Shown here: piece by piece, positions 42,205-54,858 of the stretch
Layout of the letters: each line of letters starts with the position of its first letter
How positions within the stretch are numbered: the first letter of the stretch is position 1
Source of the DNA: Costus lasius
Lineage: Eukaryota > Streptophyta > Magnoliopsida > Zingiberales > Costaceae
Assembly (NCBI GenBank): GCA_027563935.2
Contig: CM050447.1
Location: forward strand, 82,011,461-82,075,460
Direction of reading: 5' to 3'
DNA length: 64,000 nt
Notes under the pieces: generated by a model
What the model was told of the DNA's origin: nothing
Seen by the model: only the letters and a program-made list of their open reading frames with translations
The model's database searches: none
Program-made: the position numbers and the translations under genes

Positions 42205-43886
42205 TGTTATACAACAACAAAGAAAAGCAGAGTAGCACTACTTCAAATCATTTAAACTGGACTTGTTTTAAATGATTATGTCTCCCACTATTTTAATCGA
42301 ATTGATAACCCACAAAATCAATCGGGAAATCCAAGATTTCCTAGTGAGATGGGATCCTTATTGCACATGAGGCTTCGCGTCCCATGAGGGTGGGATGAGA
42401 TGCACAAAGTGACCCATGCTTCTTAAGATTGGCACGCCAGCCGATTGCACTTGGTAACTCCCCTTGTTGAGATAGTCTAGGCATTTCATGTCCAGTGAGG
42501 GTTGGATACAGCATGAAACCCTAACCTCTCATCCATGCCTCTAGAGTTCCATCACGTGCCCAGCACATGTGAAAAACTAGTTAAATCCATTCCTAACCGT
42601 TATGCCCAGGGCCAACGAATTTCCATGCGAAGGCATGTCCAGGTTAAAACTGGACTGGGGAAACATTTGTCGCCACACACCTTCTAAAGATAAGTAGGTG
42701 TGTCCCACGAGGGTGGGAAATAGTGTATAACACCACTAATCAATAGCTTGATGAGGGCTATGAGTCTGAAGGCTACTAGACTTGATATTTTTGATTAAGG
42801 GTTTTTGAGGTCTCTTCCTCTTAGTTTTATCTTTTGTCTAACAATACAGGCATGCAATCCCATAATAATAACAGAAAGATAAAACATCATAGGCATGCTT
42901 TAGCAGATATGGAAAGCAATAAAGGATAATGTGGTCATAGCCTAATCAACACATTGAACCAACACATGCCAAAGACGGGTTCAATATTTGACCTAGGAAA
43001 CAAGCCCTATGACTAGACCTAACCTAGCCGCCCACTATCTTGATCTTCAAGGTTGGCTCCAAGGTCCTCCTCACCATGGTTTAGCTCTCAAACCCTAGAG
43101 GTACCTCTAGGGAAACCCTAGAAACAACCCCGTGGGATTCGGCCAATGCCATGGTGTCTTCTCCAAGATGATGCGCCACCATGCAAAGCCCCAAGAAAGC
43201 TAGCTCACAAGCCTAAGGGCTCGGCCATGCCAACTTGCGCCATTGAGCATGCATGCGCCATCAAGGAAGAAGCATGCGCCAATGCTCCAAGTGATATGCA
43301 CCTCTAAGCTTCTTCTTGAATTTTACAAAATAAAAGAAAAAGAAAGGCGGCACGGAGGCCTCACAAGAATACAACACAGGTATGCAAAGGGGCTTGTCTA
43401 ATGACCACAACATTATGCACAAAACAAGGCACTATCTCATGCAATTCTATATGCTCATAAAAAACATAAAATCTGAAATTTTACTTTTTTATTAAAACAT
43501 GTCTCTCTTCCTTCACCTCTTATCACAAATCTATGGTTCTTTTTTTCTCTCAGGAGTCTACAAGAGGCATACCTGTTGCCCTCCTTGCAATCCCTAACTT
43601 GCTGAGATTAGGGCAATCACCCAATCCATGCCCACATAATCTCAACAAGTCTCTCATGATGGGTCTATCCCACCATGAGAGGAGAAATAATCTCTTCCAC
43701 ATATGGGTCTGTCCCAGTCATGTGAAGAGAGCGAAGAACCAAAAGAGATTGAATAGAGGTAAGGAACGAGAAACCTACAATTTTTCTAATTTAGAAAAAT
43801 CATGCGCCATGTATATGTAATATGCAAAAATCTACATGGCATGTGAGCATATGAAAAGCATAGAAACATCGTTCGAGGCTCGCAAG
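42205..43886 (-). other. 5' leader of the truncated copia element
   Basis: No coding frame. Contains many gcgcca words (about 43180-43300) and repeated cccaygagggtggga motifs (42385, 42700). It separates the primer-binding site from gag. Confidence 0.5.
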
Positions 43887-43901
43887 CCGCTCTGATACCA
43901 C

Positions 43902-45875
43902 TGTTGGGAAACCCCGGGGATATTTTTTTAAATTTTACATACATTACAAAGAACATAGCGGAAGCATATCCCCGAAACAGGCCGGTCCCAAAAACCCAAT
44001 GGATCTTGTTCTTACGAGGGAGTCGACACGATGAGAGGAGAAAGTACCTATGAGCAAAAAGAGCGATGCCAATGTAGGCACCCAAGCATGCGCCCTCTGC
44101 AGTCTCACACACACGGATGCCTCGAGTCCTCTTCATTCACACCCAGTTCTAGCCTCGGGAAGAAGATCCAAGCCTTAAGTCCTTCTCTTGATCACTTGCG
44201 CCAACCTTGAAGAAAGGATACGCCAAGAGAGCAGAAGTAGGAAGATGTTGCCGCCAAGCTTAAGCCCTCCTTGCGCCAAGAGGTGAAGGAGAGGAGAAGA
44301 CTTGCTTGCGGCTTGATGGAAAAAGGTTGCGCCAATGAATGTTGCTCTCCCCCTTAATTGCTAGCTCACGCCAAGAGGAGAAGATGCTCTCGCATATGAA
44401 TGTCTTTGAACAACCAAGGGGCGGCTAGAACAAAGGTGGAGGCGCAACATACATGAAGGAAGCGGCTAGGGTTAAGGGGAGGGAGCAATTAGGGTTTGAG
44501 GTAAGGAAAGTCTCCAAGACTTTACCATAAACCTCATCCCTTCTTCCATATGCACCAAGGACTTACTATACAAGTCAATTCAGCCATATTTGCCCCAAGC
44601 CTTGCCTTAGAGGCAAGCCTTCCATCCAAGGAACAAAGGGGAGGTGCCATATCCTTCCTAATGGAGCAATATGCGCCTACCTCACCCCATTATGCCCTTA
44701 GGCGCCAATGGGGTAGGTTTTATCCCCATTATACCCTTAAGCCCTATTCTCTCTTCATGATAACTTGTTATTGGGCCTTATTGGGTAATGAGCTAGCCCA
44801 AACCTCATTGCACGAGTTGATTAAGCCATTGGATCTAATCCAATGTAACCCTAACTCAAATGTGACCAACCATGGTCAATTTGGGGTCAACCTACCAAAA
44901 ATGAAGTTTGGCTCTAATAACTATCTTCCATCTCATCAGGCCCATTGGCACTGATGAAATCTCCCAAATAGATCTGAGCTATCCAATAACTCGATCATAA
45001 GGCTTCTCAATCAATACGTGAACTCGAGTATTAAGGTGTGCGACCCTATAGGTTCCTCTGATGCTAGCAGTGATGACCTAAGGTTATCACAAGTAGTGAG
45101 TGGCACCTAGTAGTGCATCGCTGCTACCCAAGTCATAGAAATGGATATCGACATTGACATCCTCATCATCGCAACTAGGTACAAATGCATTACAGTCTCT
45201 TTGCCAAACTAATATCTGATTGGACAAGTGTGTCACCACTTGTTTTTATGCAATCTCACGGTCATGACTAAATCAGGTTTTCACCTAGGTATGGCCATAC
45301 ACTTTCAGTCATAGAACCATTGGGGGGCCCCATGGATATCAAGCTTCCCTCAGGAAGAGGCTAATCCTTTGTTTGTCAATTGACCTTCTCATATGGGTCA
45401 TGACATACTCAATGACAACCGTTATGATCTCCCTACTATGATGAGGTGTTAGGTTGTATCAAAGTATGTTCCTAACCATATAGAAGAGTCAACGACCTCA
45501 AGTCATGGGATCAATATATCTCCTGTCACTTATGAGGATAACTCATGACACCAAGTCAGTGCCTCGCTGTGGGTCAGTCCAGTATATCTACCATTGATAT
45601 ACCCATATGTCTGCGTTAGCACCTTGTGCCTAACCAGCCCATATATCAGTCTCACAAGTACAAGGGCTGTCCTATATCCACTCAGGTACATCGACTGGGG
45701 ACAAGAGTTTGAGCATAGATATAATCTGTCTCCAGGGACATTATCATGCTAGTACATAAGCACAGATGTAAATAGAGCATAATAATGACAATGCCATAAT
45801 GATATATTAGAAATATCAATATCAAGTAGTACAAAAGATAGACCAAAGCTAGGTCTTAGGGTATAAACACCAACA
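43902..45875 (-). repeat. 5' LTR of the truncated copia element
   Basis: 1,974 bp. Shares its whole layout with 60015-61937 (same ends tgttgggaaaccccgggga and tacacaccaaca-like), clearly the same family, with many differences and indels. Confidence 0.85.
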
Positions 45876-45878
45876 CTT

Positions 45879-46089
45879 TTTTGGGTAGATAGTAAATCCA
45901 TTATAGATTATGCCTACTTTAGGGATGTAATTTATTTTGACACAAACTTTTCAAACTAACGCATATGGCTTGCCCTTCATACTAATTATTGGCTTGAATC
46001 ACCACAAACAATCTATTATATTTGGTGTTGCTTTATTGTATGAGGAGTATGTTGATTCATTCATTTGGCTATTCACTACATTTTTATAA
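45879..46089 (+). pseudogene. FAR1/MULE transposase fragment
   Basis: FWVDSKSIIDYAYFRDVIYF, DT, one frameshift, FQTNAYGLPFILIIGLNHHK, QSIIFGVALLYEEYVDSFIW, LFTTFL. This matches the MULE transposase/FAR1-FHY3 domain (F.D..YF.DV..FDTT...N.Y..PF....G.NHH.QS..FG.ALL....ESF.WLF). The first catalytic Asp (FDT) is present. Only about 70 residues remain and no terminal repeats were seen. It lies immediately next to the copia LTR. Confidence 0.85.
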
Positions 46090-47063
46090 GCGATGTAAGT
46101 TGTGATGCAATAGGCAATAGGCAATAGGCAATATAAGTTGTGATGCCAAATTTAGCACATCAATTTTGTTTATGGCACATCTTCCATAATACCGCCACCA
46201 AGTTATCTCAGGTGATTCAAAGCTTCCCTAAATTTGTACAAGATTTTAGCCATTGAATTTTGTGCTCGAGCTAATGATCCTAAACAAGCACTTCTTGGGA
46301 GGTAACCCAAGTCTTCACTATTTTCCTTACTCTTGCATTGTGTGTTTTGCGAATTTATTTAGTCTTTTGAGCTTTAAGTTAGTTAATTTGTTTTGTTTTG
46401 TGTTAAAATTCTAATGATTCTGCTTTGTTTTATGTAGGAACACCTCATGGGATGAAAAATAAAATTTTAAAACTTTTTGTCTCATCATAGCCAGGTCATA
46501 ACCAACGTCACGCCAGTAATGATGTTTTTCATAATTGTGAAATTCTGCACCGAATGGTTCACGGATAACCCTTGATCAGTTTTACAGCTGTGATCAAATT
46601 TGTAAAACCCACAAAAAGATTCATGGCTAGACTGTGACTAGATTCACGACCATGAAGGCGATTTTAGAAAATTTTGAGATTTTACACTGTGAACTTCACA
46701 GATGCACCACGATTAGGTTCACAGCTAATGAGGGGTTTTATCAATTTTTCACAAACTGCTTCAAGGATAGGCCGTGACCAACTTCATGATCGTGAAGATA
46801 AAAACTTAAACTCAGATATTACTTCATAAACGGCTTGTGATGATGTTCACGGCCATGATTCTATTTGGTACAAAAGTGACCGCACACGACAAGGGTTCAC
46901 ATCTCGTTTGTAACCCTAAGTATCATCATTCGCCTCCTCCAAAATCGCCTCCAATCATTGATTTTTTTCCTCCCCTTGGAGCTTTCCTCCAACGAAGGAC
47001 ATTTTCCAGGGATTCCTAGTAGTTTCCCATGCTCTTCATGAATCATGCGCAACTTCTAGTGTA
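46090..47063 (+). mobile_element. Third Athila-derived fragment, left part
   Basis: Contains the post-pol block (46265-46311) followed by a 3' region rich in TCACGGCC/TTCACRGC words (46490-46860). It is interrupted at 47064-47068 (ctttc) by the Tekay element and resumes at 57837. Confidence 0.6.
46265..46311 (+). promoter_or_regulatory. Athila post-pol conserved block, copy 3
   Basis: Hairpin 46294-46311: CTTGGG-AGGTAA-CCCAAG, perfect 6-bp stem. One frame reads CARANDPKQALLGR then TAA, which lies in the hairpin loop. Confidence 0.65.
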
Positions 47064-47068
47064 CTTTC

Positions 47069-50060
47069 TGTAACATCCCTCAGAATCACACCCCACACGC
47101 ATACAAGTAAAATACGGGGTTTCAAAAATTTTTACTCTTCCATTAAAACACAAGAAGAAAGCGGCATCGAAGGACATTACTACGGAACTGAAAACCGCAC
47201 AGAACTGAGTAGGATCGATTACTAGGAAATAGAAATCCGGAAATCCAAAAGAAAAATCCGGCAGCAAGTATACAAAATTACTGCTGCACAGACCCACATA
47301 TCAAGGAACAAACGGATGTCCACACTACACATATGTGGAGAACACAATTTTTCAGAAATATTGCAGAAACTGATTATTCAGATACCAAATACAACAATAA
47401 CTCGGTTACACATCTCAAGGTATTTCGAATACAGTAATTCGGTTACACATTTCAGAATAAGAACAATTTCAATTTTTATGACTCCAAAACTCGTATCCAA
47501 CAATAAAACGAGACAACTATAATATAATATCCTGAAAACAGGCATAAGCCCTCAGGAGATAAAACGTGTCATATAAGTAAGTTAGGCACGCAGGCCTGAT
47601 AAATCTTTAGAAGACAACTCTTAGAAACTATATAACACATTAGCAAGCATTATAACAAATTTAGTAGCTGTAGCAATCACTGTCCTGATGTCTCACCTGA
47701 AAATATTTAAACAACGGGGGTGAGCTAAAAAGCTCAGTGAGTAAAAGACACTAAAAGCCATCCATAGTACACATCAAAAATATCATACTTAACAGATAAG
47801 ATACTTAACATGAACACTCATATCAAAACAAAACATAATCAAATACAGATACTTATAACAATAAGCATCAAGCATGAAGTAGGATATAAGTCTACCAACC
47901 CATTCCAACTAATCACACTGCCCAACACATCTATAATACAGATCGAAACAGAACTACAGAAAATCAGAGCTGACAGACAGAACAGATCGAAACAGAACTA
48001 CAGAAATCAGAACTGACAGACAGAAAATCAGAATTTTCAGAATCCAAACGGATAGTCTACATCGGAAACAGAAAGGCCACAGAAGGCCTGAAGACCACAG
48101 AAGGTCTGAAGACCACAGAAGGTCTGATGACCACAGAAGGTCTGACCCCACCTCTGCCGAGGACGAGACATGCATGCATATCAGAAACAAAATGGTAGAG
48201 GAGGTATCAGTGGGTGGCCCCCGTCTCGTCAAGACGTGGCACTCTGGCCTCCAATACTGGTAGAGGAGGTATCAGTGGGTGGCCCCCGTCTTGTCAGGAC
48301 GTGGCACTCTGGCCTCCAATACCCAGAACAGAACAGAAATAGTGGAGGGAGAACAGAAGGTGAGACCAGCTCACATCTACCCTTCACTAGTGTCTCATGG
48401 GTCGTAGTAGACTATCAGCACCATTACAGCGCCACAAAAGGAGGGTAAGGACACGGAAGAGTGCTACACTAGGGCATAATTTTTACAAAACAGATCATGC
48501 TGAAACGGAGGAGTAGGACTAACCACCACTCAATTCTCACATCATGCCCAAAGTGTCTCACAAACCAGAAAATGACACACCCTAATATCCAGTCCTTAAC
48601 AAAATTACAATTTTGCAGAAAATCAAAGCTGAACACACTTCATAATTTTTACCATCAACCAGAAGTAATATATGAGTGAATTCCTTGAATTCCTTAGATT
48701 TCATGCAACTATCCTTAATTCATGTCAAACCATTCTATGTTCTCACAAAGGTTATAACACATTCAAAGTTTCAGAAAATTCACAACATATATATATACAG
48801 AATAGAAATTTTTCACATAACAAACAATTAAACAGATGTTTCAGAAAAACAGATTAATATATCATACTTGCAACAGATGTTTCAGACCGAGTAAGTAACC
48901 TAAAATAGGCAATATGATATTCACAATAAAGCTATTTGAATCTACTTTCCAATAGAACTGAATCCGTCGGATTTGGAGTTATAACCGGGGAGATATGGGT
49001 GTTCGAACATAGAAAGGTCGGGATTTCAGAATTCCAGAAAACAGATTCGTATATCAGAATTGCGACACAAATTTCAGATCCAATAACTAACAGAAAATAG
49101 GCGACATGGTAGTCAAATTGAACCCTTCGAGTCTACTTTCTAATAAAACTGATTTGACGAGATTTCGAGCTATACCTAGGGAGATATGATGGTTCGAACA
49201 CATAAAGGTCGAAACCCAGATTTCCAGAAAACTGATTTTGTACAGCTATATTGCAATACAGATTGAAATACGAATACAGCTCGGATATGGTCGATATCAT
49301 ATTCAAATTAAAGCCGAATGTATCTAGTTTCATACAAAATTTATTTCGTGCGATTTGGATCTATAGGCCATGAGATATTGGGGTTATAGTACACAAAGGT
49401 CAGATTAGAGAATGCAGATTTCAGCAGAACAGGATTTTAAAACCCTATAAATATTTGAATTCGACCCCATACGGATAATCATTGCAAATAACGAATTTTA
49501 ATTGAAATAATCTACAATTTAGTGGATTAGACTCCTTAGGATCGAATTACTCACCAGAAAAATCGTCCACAGAGAAAAACGCCAAGACAGAGGATCACCA
49601 GGAAGTTCGTCCACCACCAGTCTGCCACCACCAGCGTCAGAAATCTCAGGAGGCGCCAAGCACAGTAAGGGGCGACAACCAAAGGCGGCTAGGGCAAGAA
49701 AACACAAAAGTCGTGAGGGAGAGGAGCCCTCACGCAATTCCTCTTTTTCTCCCACCCCAAACGGATCCAAGATCCAATAACCCAGTTAACTTAAGTGAAA
49801 AATCGGTTTTATGGGCTTACCTGGGCTTAACCACCCTGCGCCACTCCAATAATATCAGAAATATGCGCCACCATGGTGGAAGGAATTCCAGGAGCAAATA
49901 ATCAAGGTTGTGGGTTCGAATCCCCAACCAAAATAATTATTTTTGCCCTGTAGGAAAAATTCCTACACTTAGGCAAAAATCCCAAAATTTTAACAGACAA
50001 AAATACAGAAACAGAATTTCTAACCTTAAATCATAATTCAGAAAAATCGAGGGCGTTACA
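47069..50060 (-). repeat. 3' LTR of the Tekay element
   Basis: 2,992 bp. Contains four 18-bp units (gaccacagaaggtctgaa type, 48073-48145), two 65-bp units (48191-48320), and about three diverged units of about 185 bp (48870-49430) with tctactttc and gagatatg.ggttcgaaca words. Confidence 0.93.
49866..49930 (+). other. tRNA-like segment with perfect B box in the Tekay LTR
   Basis: Contains GGTTCGAATCC (49913-49923), a full match to the RNA polymerase III B box. It sits in a hairpin (GGTTG, bulge, GGG-TTCGAAT-CCC-CAACC), with an A-box-like TGGTGGAAGG about 39 bp upstream. The other LTR has it at 57637-57701, B box 57684-57694. No full cloverleaf is visible. Confidence 0.45.
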
Positions 50061-50080
50061 TTCTCCCCCCCTTATAGAGC
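50061..50080 (-). promoter_or_regulatory. Polypurine tract of the Tekay element
   Basis: The complement reads ctctataaggggggg then agaa, ending right at the TG of the 3' LTR. This is the plus-strand DNA priming site. Confidence 0.9.
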
Positions 50081-50089
50081 TTTAGTCCT

Positions 50090-53000
50090 CTAAAGCTGAC
50101 CAAGCCCGTCACTGAACAGGTGAGGATGCTCCTTTCTCATATCTGCTTCGACCTCCCAAGAGGCTTCTTCAACAGACTGATTTCCCCAGATGATTTTCAC
50201 AAGTGGAATAACCTTATTTCTCAGCACTTTCTCTTTTCTATCTTCAATTCTGAGAGGTTTCACCACAAAAGTCATATTCTCTTCAAGCTGAAGAGGTTCC
50301 AACTCTAGAACATGAGAAGGATCAGAACAATATTTTCTGAGTGCAGAAACATGGAACACATTATGGAGGTGTTCCAGTGATGGGGGCAGAGCAAGTCGGT
50401 ATGCCACAGGTCCAATCCTCTCAATGATATCAAAGGGACCAATGTACCTGGGACTCAATTTTCCCCTCTTTCCAAATCTCATCACCCCTTTCATAGGTGA
50501 AACCTTTAGGAAAACATGCTCTCCCACCAAAAACTCAAGAGGACGCCGCCTCACATCAGCATAACTCTTCTGTCTATCCTGAGCAATCTTCATCTTTCTC
50601 TGAATTTCTCTGATCTTCTCAGTGGCTTCCTGAACAGCATCAGACCTTAGCACTGTTCTGTCCCCAGTTTCCTCCCAGCATATAGGTGTTCTGCATTTCC
50701 TCCCATATAGGGCCTCATACGGAGCCATCTGTATGCTAGAGTGAAAGCTATTGTTGTAGGTGAACTCTATCAGTGATAAGTCCAGATCCCACTCAACAGA
50801 CCAGTCAACCACATAAGATCTCAGAAGATCCTCAAGTGTCTGAATAGTTCTCTCTGTCTGACCATCAGATTGAGGATGATATGCAGTGCTGAAACTCAGA
50901 TTAGTTCCCAAATCTTCCTGTAATTTCTTCCAAAACCTGGACAGAAATCGAGGATCACGGTCAGAGACAATGTCCAAGGGAACTCCATGCAATCTGACAA
51001 TCTCATCGATGTACAGTTTTGCTAACCGATCCAAACTGTAAGTCATTTTGATCGGTAAGAAGTGAGCTGACTTCGTGAGTCTGTCCACAATCACCCATAC
51101 GGCATCATGATTCCTTCTGGTATTGGGCAGTCCACACACAAAGTCCATACTGATATGCTCCCACTCCCACTGAGGAATAGGGAGAGACTGCATCAAACCG
51201 CCCGGCCTCTGATGCTCAGCCTTCACGGTTTGGCAAGTCAAACATCTGGACACAAACAAATGCACATCCTTCTTCATACCATGCCACCAGAAAGTCTTTT
51301 TCAGATCCTGATACATCTTGGTACTACCAGGATGAACGGTATACTTAGTGCAATGGCTTTCCTTAAGAATTTCATTTCTCAACTCAGGGTCCTCAGGGAC
51401 ACAGACCCTTCCACGGAATCTGAGGAGACCATCATCCGACATACTGAAATTCTCAACCCAGTCTTGCTTAGACCTCTCTTTCCACCGTAAAATATCCGGA
51501 TCTGACTGCTGCCCTGATCTCAGTCTCTGCAGTAAGTCTGACTGAACCCTGAGAGAAGCTAGAAGACCGCCTCTCTCACCCGAAGTCACACTCAGATGCA
51601 TGTCACTGAACTCCTGCAATAGTCGCCACTCCTGGACTCGCAGTGCAGCTATCTGAGTCACAGGATACCAACTAAGAGCATCAGCCACCACATTGGCTTT
51701 ACCAGACTGATATTGGATGGTGAAGTCATAATCCTTTATCAATTCAAGCCATCGCCTCTGTCTCATATTCAGCTCTTTCTGAGTGAAGATATACTTCAAG
51801 CTCTGGTGATCTGTAAACAATTCAAATGTCTGTCCAAACAGATAGTGCCTCCAGATCTTCAAGGCAAAAACTACAGCTGCCAACTCCAGATCATGAGTGG
51901 GGTAGTTTACCTCATAGTCTTTGAGTTGCCTTGAAGCATAAGCAACTACCTTTCCTTGCTGCATCAGTACAGCACCCAGACCCTTACCAGAGGCATCAGT
52001 GTACACAGTGAACTTCTCTCCATCACAGGGAATGATGAGGATAGGAGCACTGGTCAGTCTCCTTTTCAGTTCTTGAAAACTAAACTCACAATCATCAGAC
52101 CACTCAAACTTCAAATTCTTTCTAGTTAGCTTAGTCAAAGGACCAGCTAGCTTGGAAAAACCCTCTACAAAGCGGCGGTAGTAACCAGCTAAGCCCAGAA
52201 AACTTCTGACCTCAGTCGCTGTAGTTGGTCTTCCCCAGTGAAGAATGGCCTCCACCTTCACTGGATCCACAGACACACCCTGGCCAGAAATAATGTGCCC
52301 CAGAAAGCCAATCTGATATAGCCAGAACTCACATTTGCTGGCCTTAGCATACAGCTGCTTCAGCCGCAGAATCTCCAGCACCTTGCGCAAATCCTGAGAG
52401 TGATCTTGCGCATTCTTGGAGTAGATCAGAATATCATCAATGAAGACGACCACACATTTGTCCAGAAGCTCATGAAATATCCTGTTCATCAGATCCATAA
52501 ACACCGCAGGGGCATTTGTCAGTCCAAAGGGCATAACAAGAAACTCATAGTGCCCATACCTGGTCCTGAATGCAGTTTTAGGTACATCCTCCTCCTGAAC
52601 TCTCAGCTGATGATAGCCAGACCTCAGGTCAATTTTAGAGAATACAGTAGCACCCTGCAACTGATCAAAGAGATCATCAATACGGGGTAATGGGTACTTA
52701 TTCCTAACAGTCACTTGGTTGAGTTGACGGTAATCGATGCACATGCGCAACGTACCATCCTTCTTCTTCACAAATAACACAGGTGCTCCCCATGGAGAAA
52801 CACTGGGTCGAATATACCCCTTCTCTAATAGTTCTTCCAGTTGCTTCTTCAGCTCTGTCAGTTCTGAAGTTGCCATCCTGTAAGGAGCTTTAGATATCGG
52901 TGCCGTGCCTGGCAACAACTCGATACCAAACTCAACTTCTTTGCTGGGTGGTAACCCAGATAAATCATCAGAGAAGACGTCAGTAAACTCTCTTACCACA

Positions 53001-54658
53001 GGAATTTTAGCCAGATCCAAATCATACTCAGTCTGCACCTTGACATGCGCCAGATACCCCTTGCAGCCCTGGGCTAAAAGCTTCCTGGCCTGCAGATGAG
53101 ATATCACCAAAGGCTCCTGTTCTGAAATCCGGCCTTGGATAACCAGTTGCTGTCCATCACTTAGATGCAGAGTAATTAACTTTTCAAAACAATCTAAAGT
53201 AGCATGATAGGCAGACAGCCAATCCATGCCCAGAATGATGTCATAGTCTTTCATAGGAAGACTAATCAAATCAATAGGTAAATCATATCCTTCAACCTTA
53301 ATCAAACAGTCAGGATATGCTATATTTGTAGATACGGCCTCACCCATAGGTGTATGAACAGAAATACAGAAATCAAGTATCCTAGGCAACACAGGCAGAC
53401 ATAGTGCAAAACATGCAGACACAAAGGATAAATTGGCACCAGGATCAAAAAGAATGCGTGCCAAAGAACTAAACACATAAAGTGTACCTTCCACCACAGA
53501 CTTCGAAGCCGAAGCATCCCTCTCCGCGATGGCATACACGCGAGTCTGCACAGTAGGCTTCTCACCCTGTCCTCTAGCATCCGGCATAGGACAGTCTCTA
53601 ATCATATGCCCCACCTTACCACATCTGAAGCAAGCGCCAGTCTTCCTGTAGCACTCATTATCCTGATGTTTAGTGCTCCCACAGTGGAGACACTTCTTGC
53701 CATTATGAGAAACTGTGCTGGCTGGCTTCTGATAAGGTTTGTATCTGCCCTTATCATCTTTCTTCTTATTCTTGAAATTCTTCTTATCCTTACCACCCAG
53801 AGTGGGTGCATAAGTCACAGAAGTAGGGGCGGATGCAGTGACTGTAGTATCAACAGCCATCTCAGCAATGCACCTCTCAGCAGTGCGAGCCCTGTCTACC
53901 ACTTCAGCATAAAACTCCAAGTGTAGCATAGCTACCCTTGTCCTGATGTCTTTCCTCAAACCCCGCTGAAACTTCTTGGCTCTTCTTTCCTCGGTGTTGA
54001 CTAAGTGAGGAGCATACCCCGACAACCGAGCGAATGTGGCCTCATACTGATCCACCGTCAGGTCGCCCTGCTCAAGATGAATAAACTCCACCTCGCGCTC
54101 CTCAGATAAGCTAGAGGGGAAAAACTTGGCATTGAACTTCATCATGAAGTACTGCCAATCAACAACTCTGGATTCAGTTGCCGCCAGTCTGACGACTCCC
54201 TTCCACCAGTCTTCGGCATCTCCACGCAACATGAAGACAGACAAACATAGCTTGTCTGCATCATCACAGCGCAAAACCTGGAAAATCTTTTCCAGTGCCA
54301 ACAGCCAATCCTCAGCCGCTCTGGGCCCCGGACTACCATAAAATGTAGTTGGGTTCAGGTGCTGAAACTCTCGAACCAACCGAGCATATCGTTGATGTGC
54401 GCCATCACCCAGAGGAGAACCAGCGCCACCCATACAGTGTCCAGCCGGTTGTGACTGTGACTGAGGCTGTGTCTGCGACAGCCGCTGCAATAACTGTTGC
54501 TGAACCTCCATGTGCTGCGCCTGCTGCTGCTGCATCATCTGAGTTTGCTGCTGGATGAATGCGTTCTGTTGTTGCATCATAGCAGTCATAGCCTCCATGG
54601 CCTGCCTCAGATCAGACTGTTGATCACCGTTGCTACTGCTAGATCTTGGTCGCACCAT
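50090..54658 (-). CDS. Tekay gag-pol polyprotein, 1522 aa
   Basis: Single intact frame. A Gln-rich N-terminus (17-71) precedes gag (about 95-265; [19 protein letters not shown]). Zinc knuckles are at 323-336 and 343-356 ([14 protein letters not shown]). The protease has Asp405 in FDPGA (Pro replaces Thr/Ser) and IILGMDWL (474-481). RT spans about 590-790 with FIDD 739-742. RNase H has Asp888, Glu925, Asp950 and Asp993. Integrase has an HHCC finger (1102-1142) and Asp1172, Asp1233, Glu1269 (D,D-35-E). A GPY/F-like module (SPRYIGPF, 1402-1409) and a C-terminal chromodomain-like tail (about 1465-1517: [22 protein letters not shown]) place it in Tekay/Del. The ATG at 54658 is about 200 bp after the primer-binding site. 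All catalytic residues are present, so it may be functional. Opposite-strand frames here are shadows. Confidence 0.95.
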   Translation of the reverse strand: MVRPRSSSSNGDQQSDLRQAMEAMTAMMQQQNAFIQQQTQMMQQQQAQHMEVQQQLLQRLSQTQPQSQSQPAGHCMGGAGSPLGDGAHQRYARLVREFQHLNPTTFYGSPGPRAAEDWLLALEKIFQVLRCDDADKLCLSVFMLRGDAEDWWKGVVRLAATESRVVDWQYFMMKFNAKFFPSSLSEEREVEFIHLEQGDLTVDQYEATFARLSGYAPHLVNTEERRAKKFQRGLRKDIRTRVAMLHLEFYAEVVDRARTAERCIAEMAVDTTVTASAPTSVTYAPTLGGKDKKNFKNKKKDDKGRYKPYQKPASTVSHNGKKCLHCGSTKHQDNECYRKTGACFRCGKVGHMIRDCPMPDARGQGEKPTVQTRVYAIAERDASASKSVVEGTLYVFSSLARILFDPGANLSFVSACFALCLPVLPRILDFCISVHTPMGEAVSTNIAYPDCLIKVEGYDLPIDLISLPMKDYDIILGMDWLSAYHATLDCFEKLITLHLSDGQQLVIQGRISEQEPLVISHLQARKLLAQGCKGYLAHVKVQTEYDLDLAKIPVVREFTDVFSDDLSGLPPSKEVEFGIELLPGTAPISKAPYRMATSELTELKKQLEELLEKGYIRPSVSPWGAPVLFVKKKDGTLRMCIDYRQLNQVTVRNKYPLPRIDDLFDQLQGATVFSKIDLRSGYHQLRVQEEDVPKTAFRTRYGHYEFLVMPFGLTNAPAVFMDLMNRIFHELLDKCVVVFIDDILIYSKNAQDHSQDLRKVLEILRLKQLYAKASKCEFWLYQIGFLGHIISGQGVSVDPVKVEAILHWGRPTTATEVRSFLGLAGYYRRFVEGFSKLAGPLTKLTRKNLKFEWSDDCEFSFQELKRRLTSAPILIIPCDGEKFTVYTDASGKGLGAVLMQQGKVVAYASRQLKDYEVNYPTHDLELAAVVFALKIWRHYLFGQTFELFTDHQSLKYIFTQKELNMRQRRWLELIKDYDFTIQYQSGKANVVADALSWYPVTQIAALRVQEWRLLQEFSDMHLSVTSGERGGLLASLRVQSDLLQRLRSGQQSDPDILRWKERSKQDWVENFSMSDDGLLRFRGRVCVPEDPELRNEILKESHCTKYTVHPGSTKMYQDLKKTFWWHGMKKDVHLFVSRCLTCQTVKAEHQRPGGLMQSLPIPQWEWEHISMDFVCGLPNTRRNHDAVWVIVDRLTKSAHFLPIKMTYSLDRLAKLYIDEIVRLHGVPLDIVSDRDPRFLSRFWKKLQEDLGTNLSFSTAYHPQSDGQTERTIQTLEDLLRSYVVDWSVEWDLDLSLIEFTYNNSFHSSIQMAPYEALYGRKCRTPICWEETGDRTVLRSDAVQEATEKIREIQRKMKIAQDRQKSYADVRRRPLEFLVGEHVFLKVSPMKGVMRFGKRGKLSPRYIGPFDIIERIGPVAYRLALPPSLEHLHNVFHVSALRKYCSDPSHVLELEPLQLEENMTFVVKPLRIEDRKEKVLRNKVIPLVKIIWGNQSVEEASWEVEADMRKEHPHLFSDGLGQL

Positions 54659-54843
54659 TTTTTTTTTGTACCTGCATCACATAACACGGTAGAATAACAA
54701 CCAATATTCAATCACGGATCAGATCCTATCTTGGTTTCTAGCAATACACAAACAGAGGTTTCCAATATTCAGATCCTATCTTGGTTTCTAGCAATACACA
54801 AACAGAGTTTTCCTTTCCCGGAGTTTCTAATTGCTAGTAATAT

Positions 54844-54858
54844 TCCTCTGATACCATC
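54844..54858 (-). promoter_or_regulatory. Primer-binding site of the Tekay element
   Basis: The complement reads ga TGGTATCAGAGG directly after the 5' LTR, matching the 3' end of initiator-Met tRNA as in most plant LTR elements. Confidence 0.9.

Larger units (their letters stand above)
41819..45875 (-). mobile_element. Angela/BARE-type copia element, 5' part only
   Basis: 5' LTR 43902-45875 (TGTTGG...CAACA), primer-binding site GTGGTATCAGAGCGGC on the complement of 43887-43901, a long leader 42205-43886, and a broken gag. The remainder of pol and the 3' LTR are missing: the sequence stops at the LTR fragment at 41818. Confidence 0.8.

Noticed and set aside
47043..47297. 84-codon minus frame duplicated near 54827-55087
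   Set aside because: It lies at the LTR edge in both Tekay LTRs and runs into unrelated flanks, so it is not a separate gene.
48060..48330. Regular direct repeats that might suggest a CRISPR array
   Set aside because: 18-bp and 65-bp units are head-to-tail without unique spacers, inside a plant LTR. Same for the 27-bp units at 59046.
49866..49930. A genuine tRNA gene
   Set aside because: The T-arm-like hairpin and B box are good, but no acceptor, D or anticodon arms can be drawn and it repeats in both LTRs. Kept only as tRNA-like.
51107..54558. Several plus-strand frames of 60-127 codons opposite gag-pol
   Set aside because: Shadows of the 1522-codon minus-strand frame. None has a motif.
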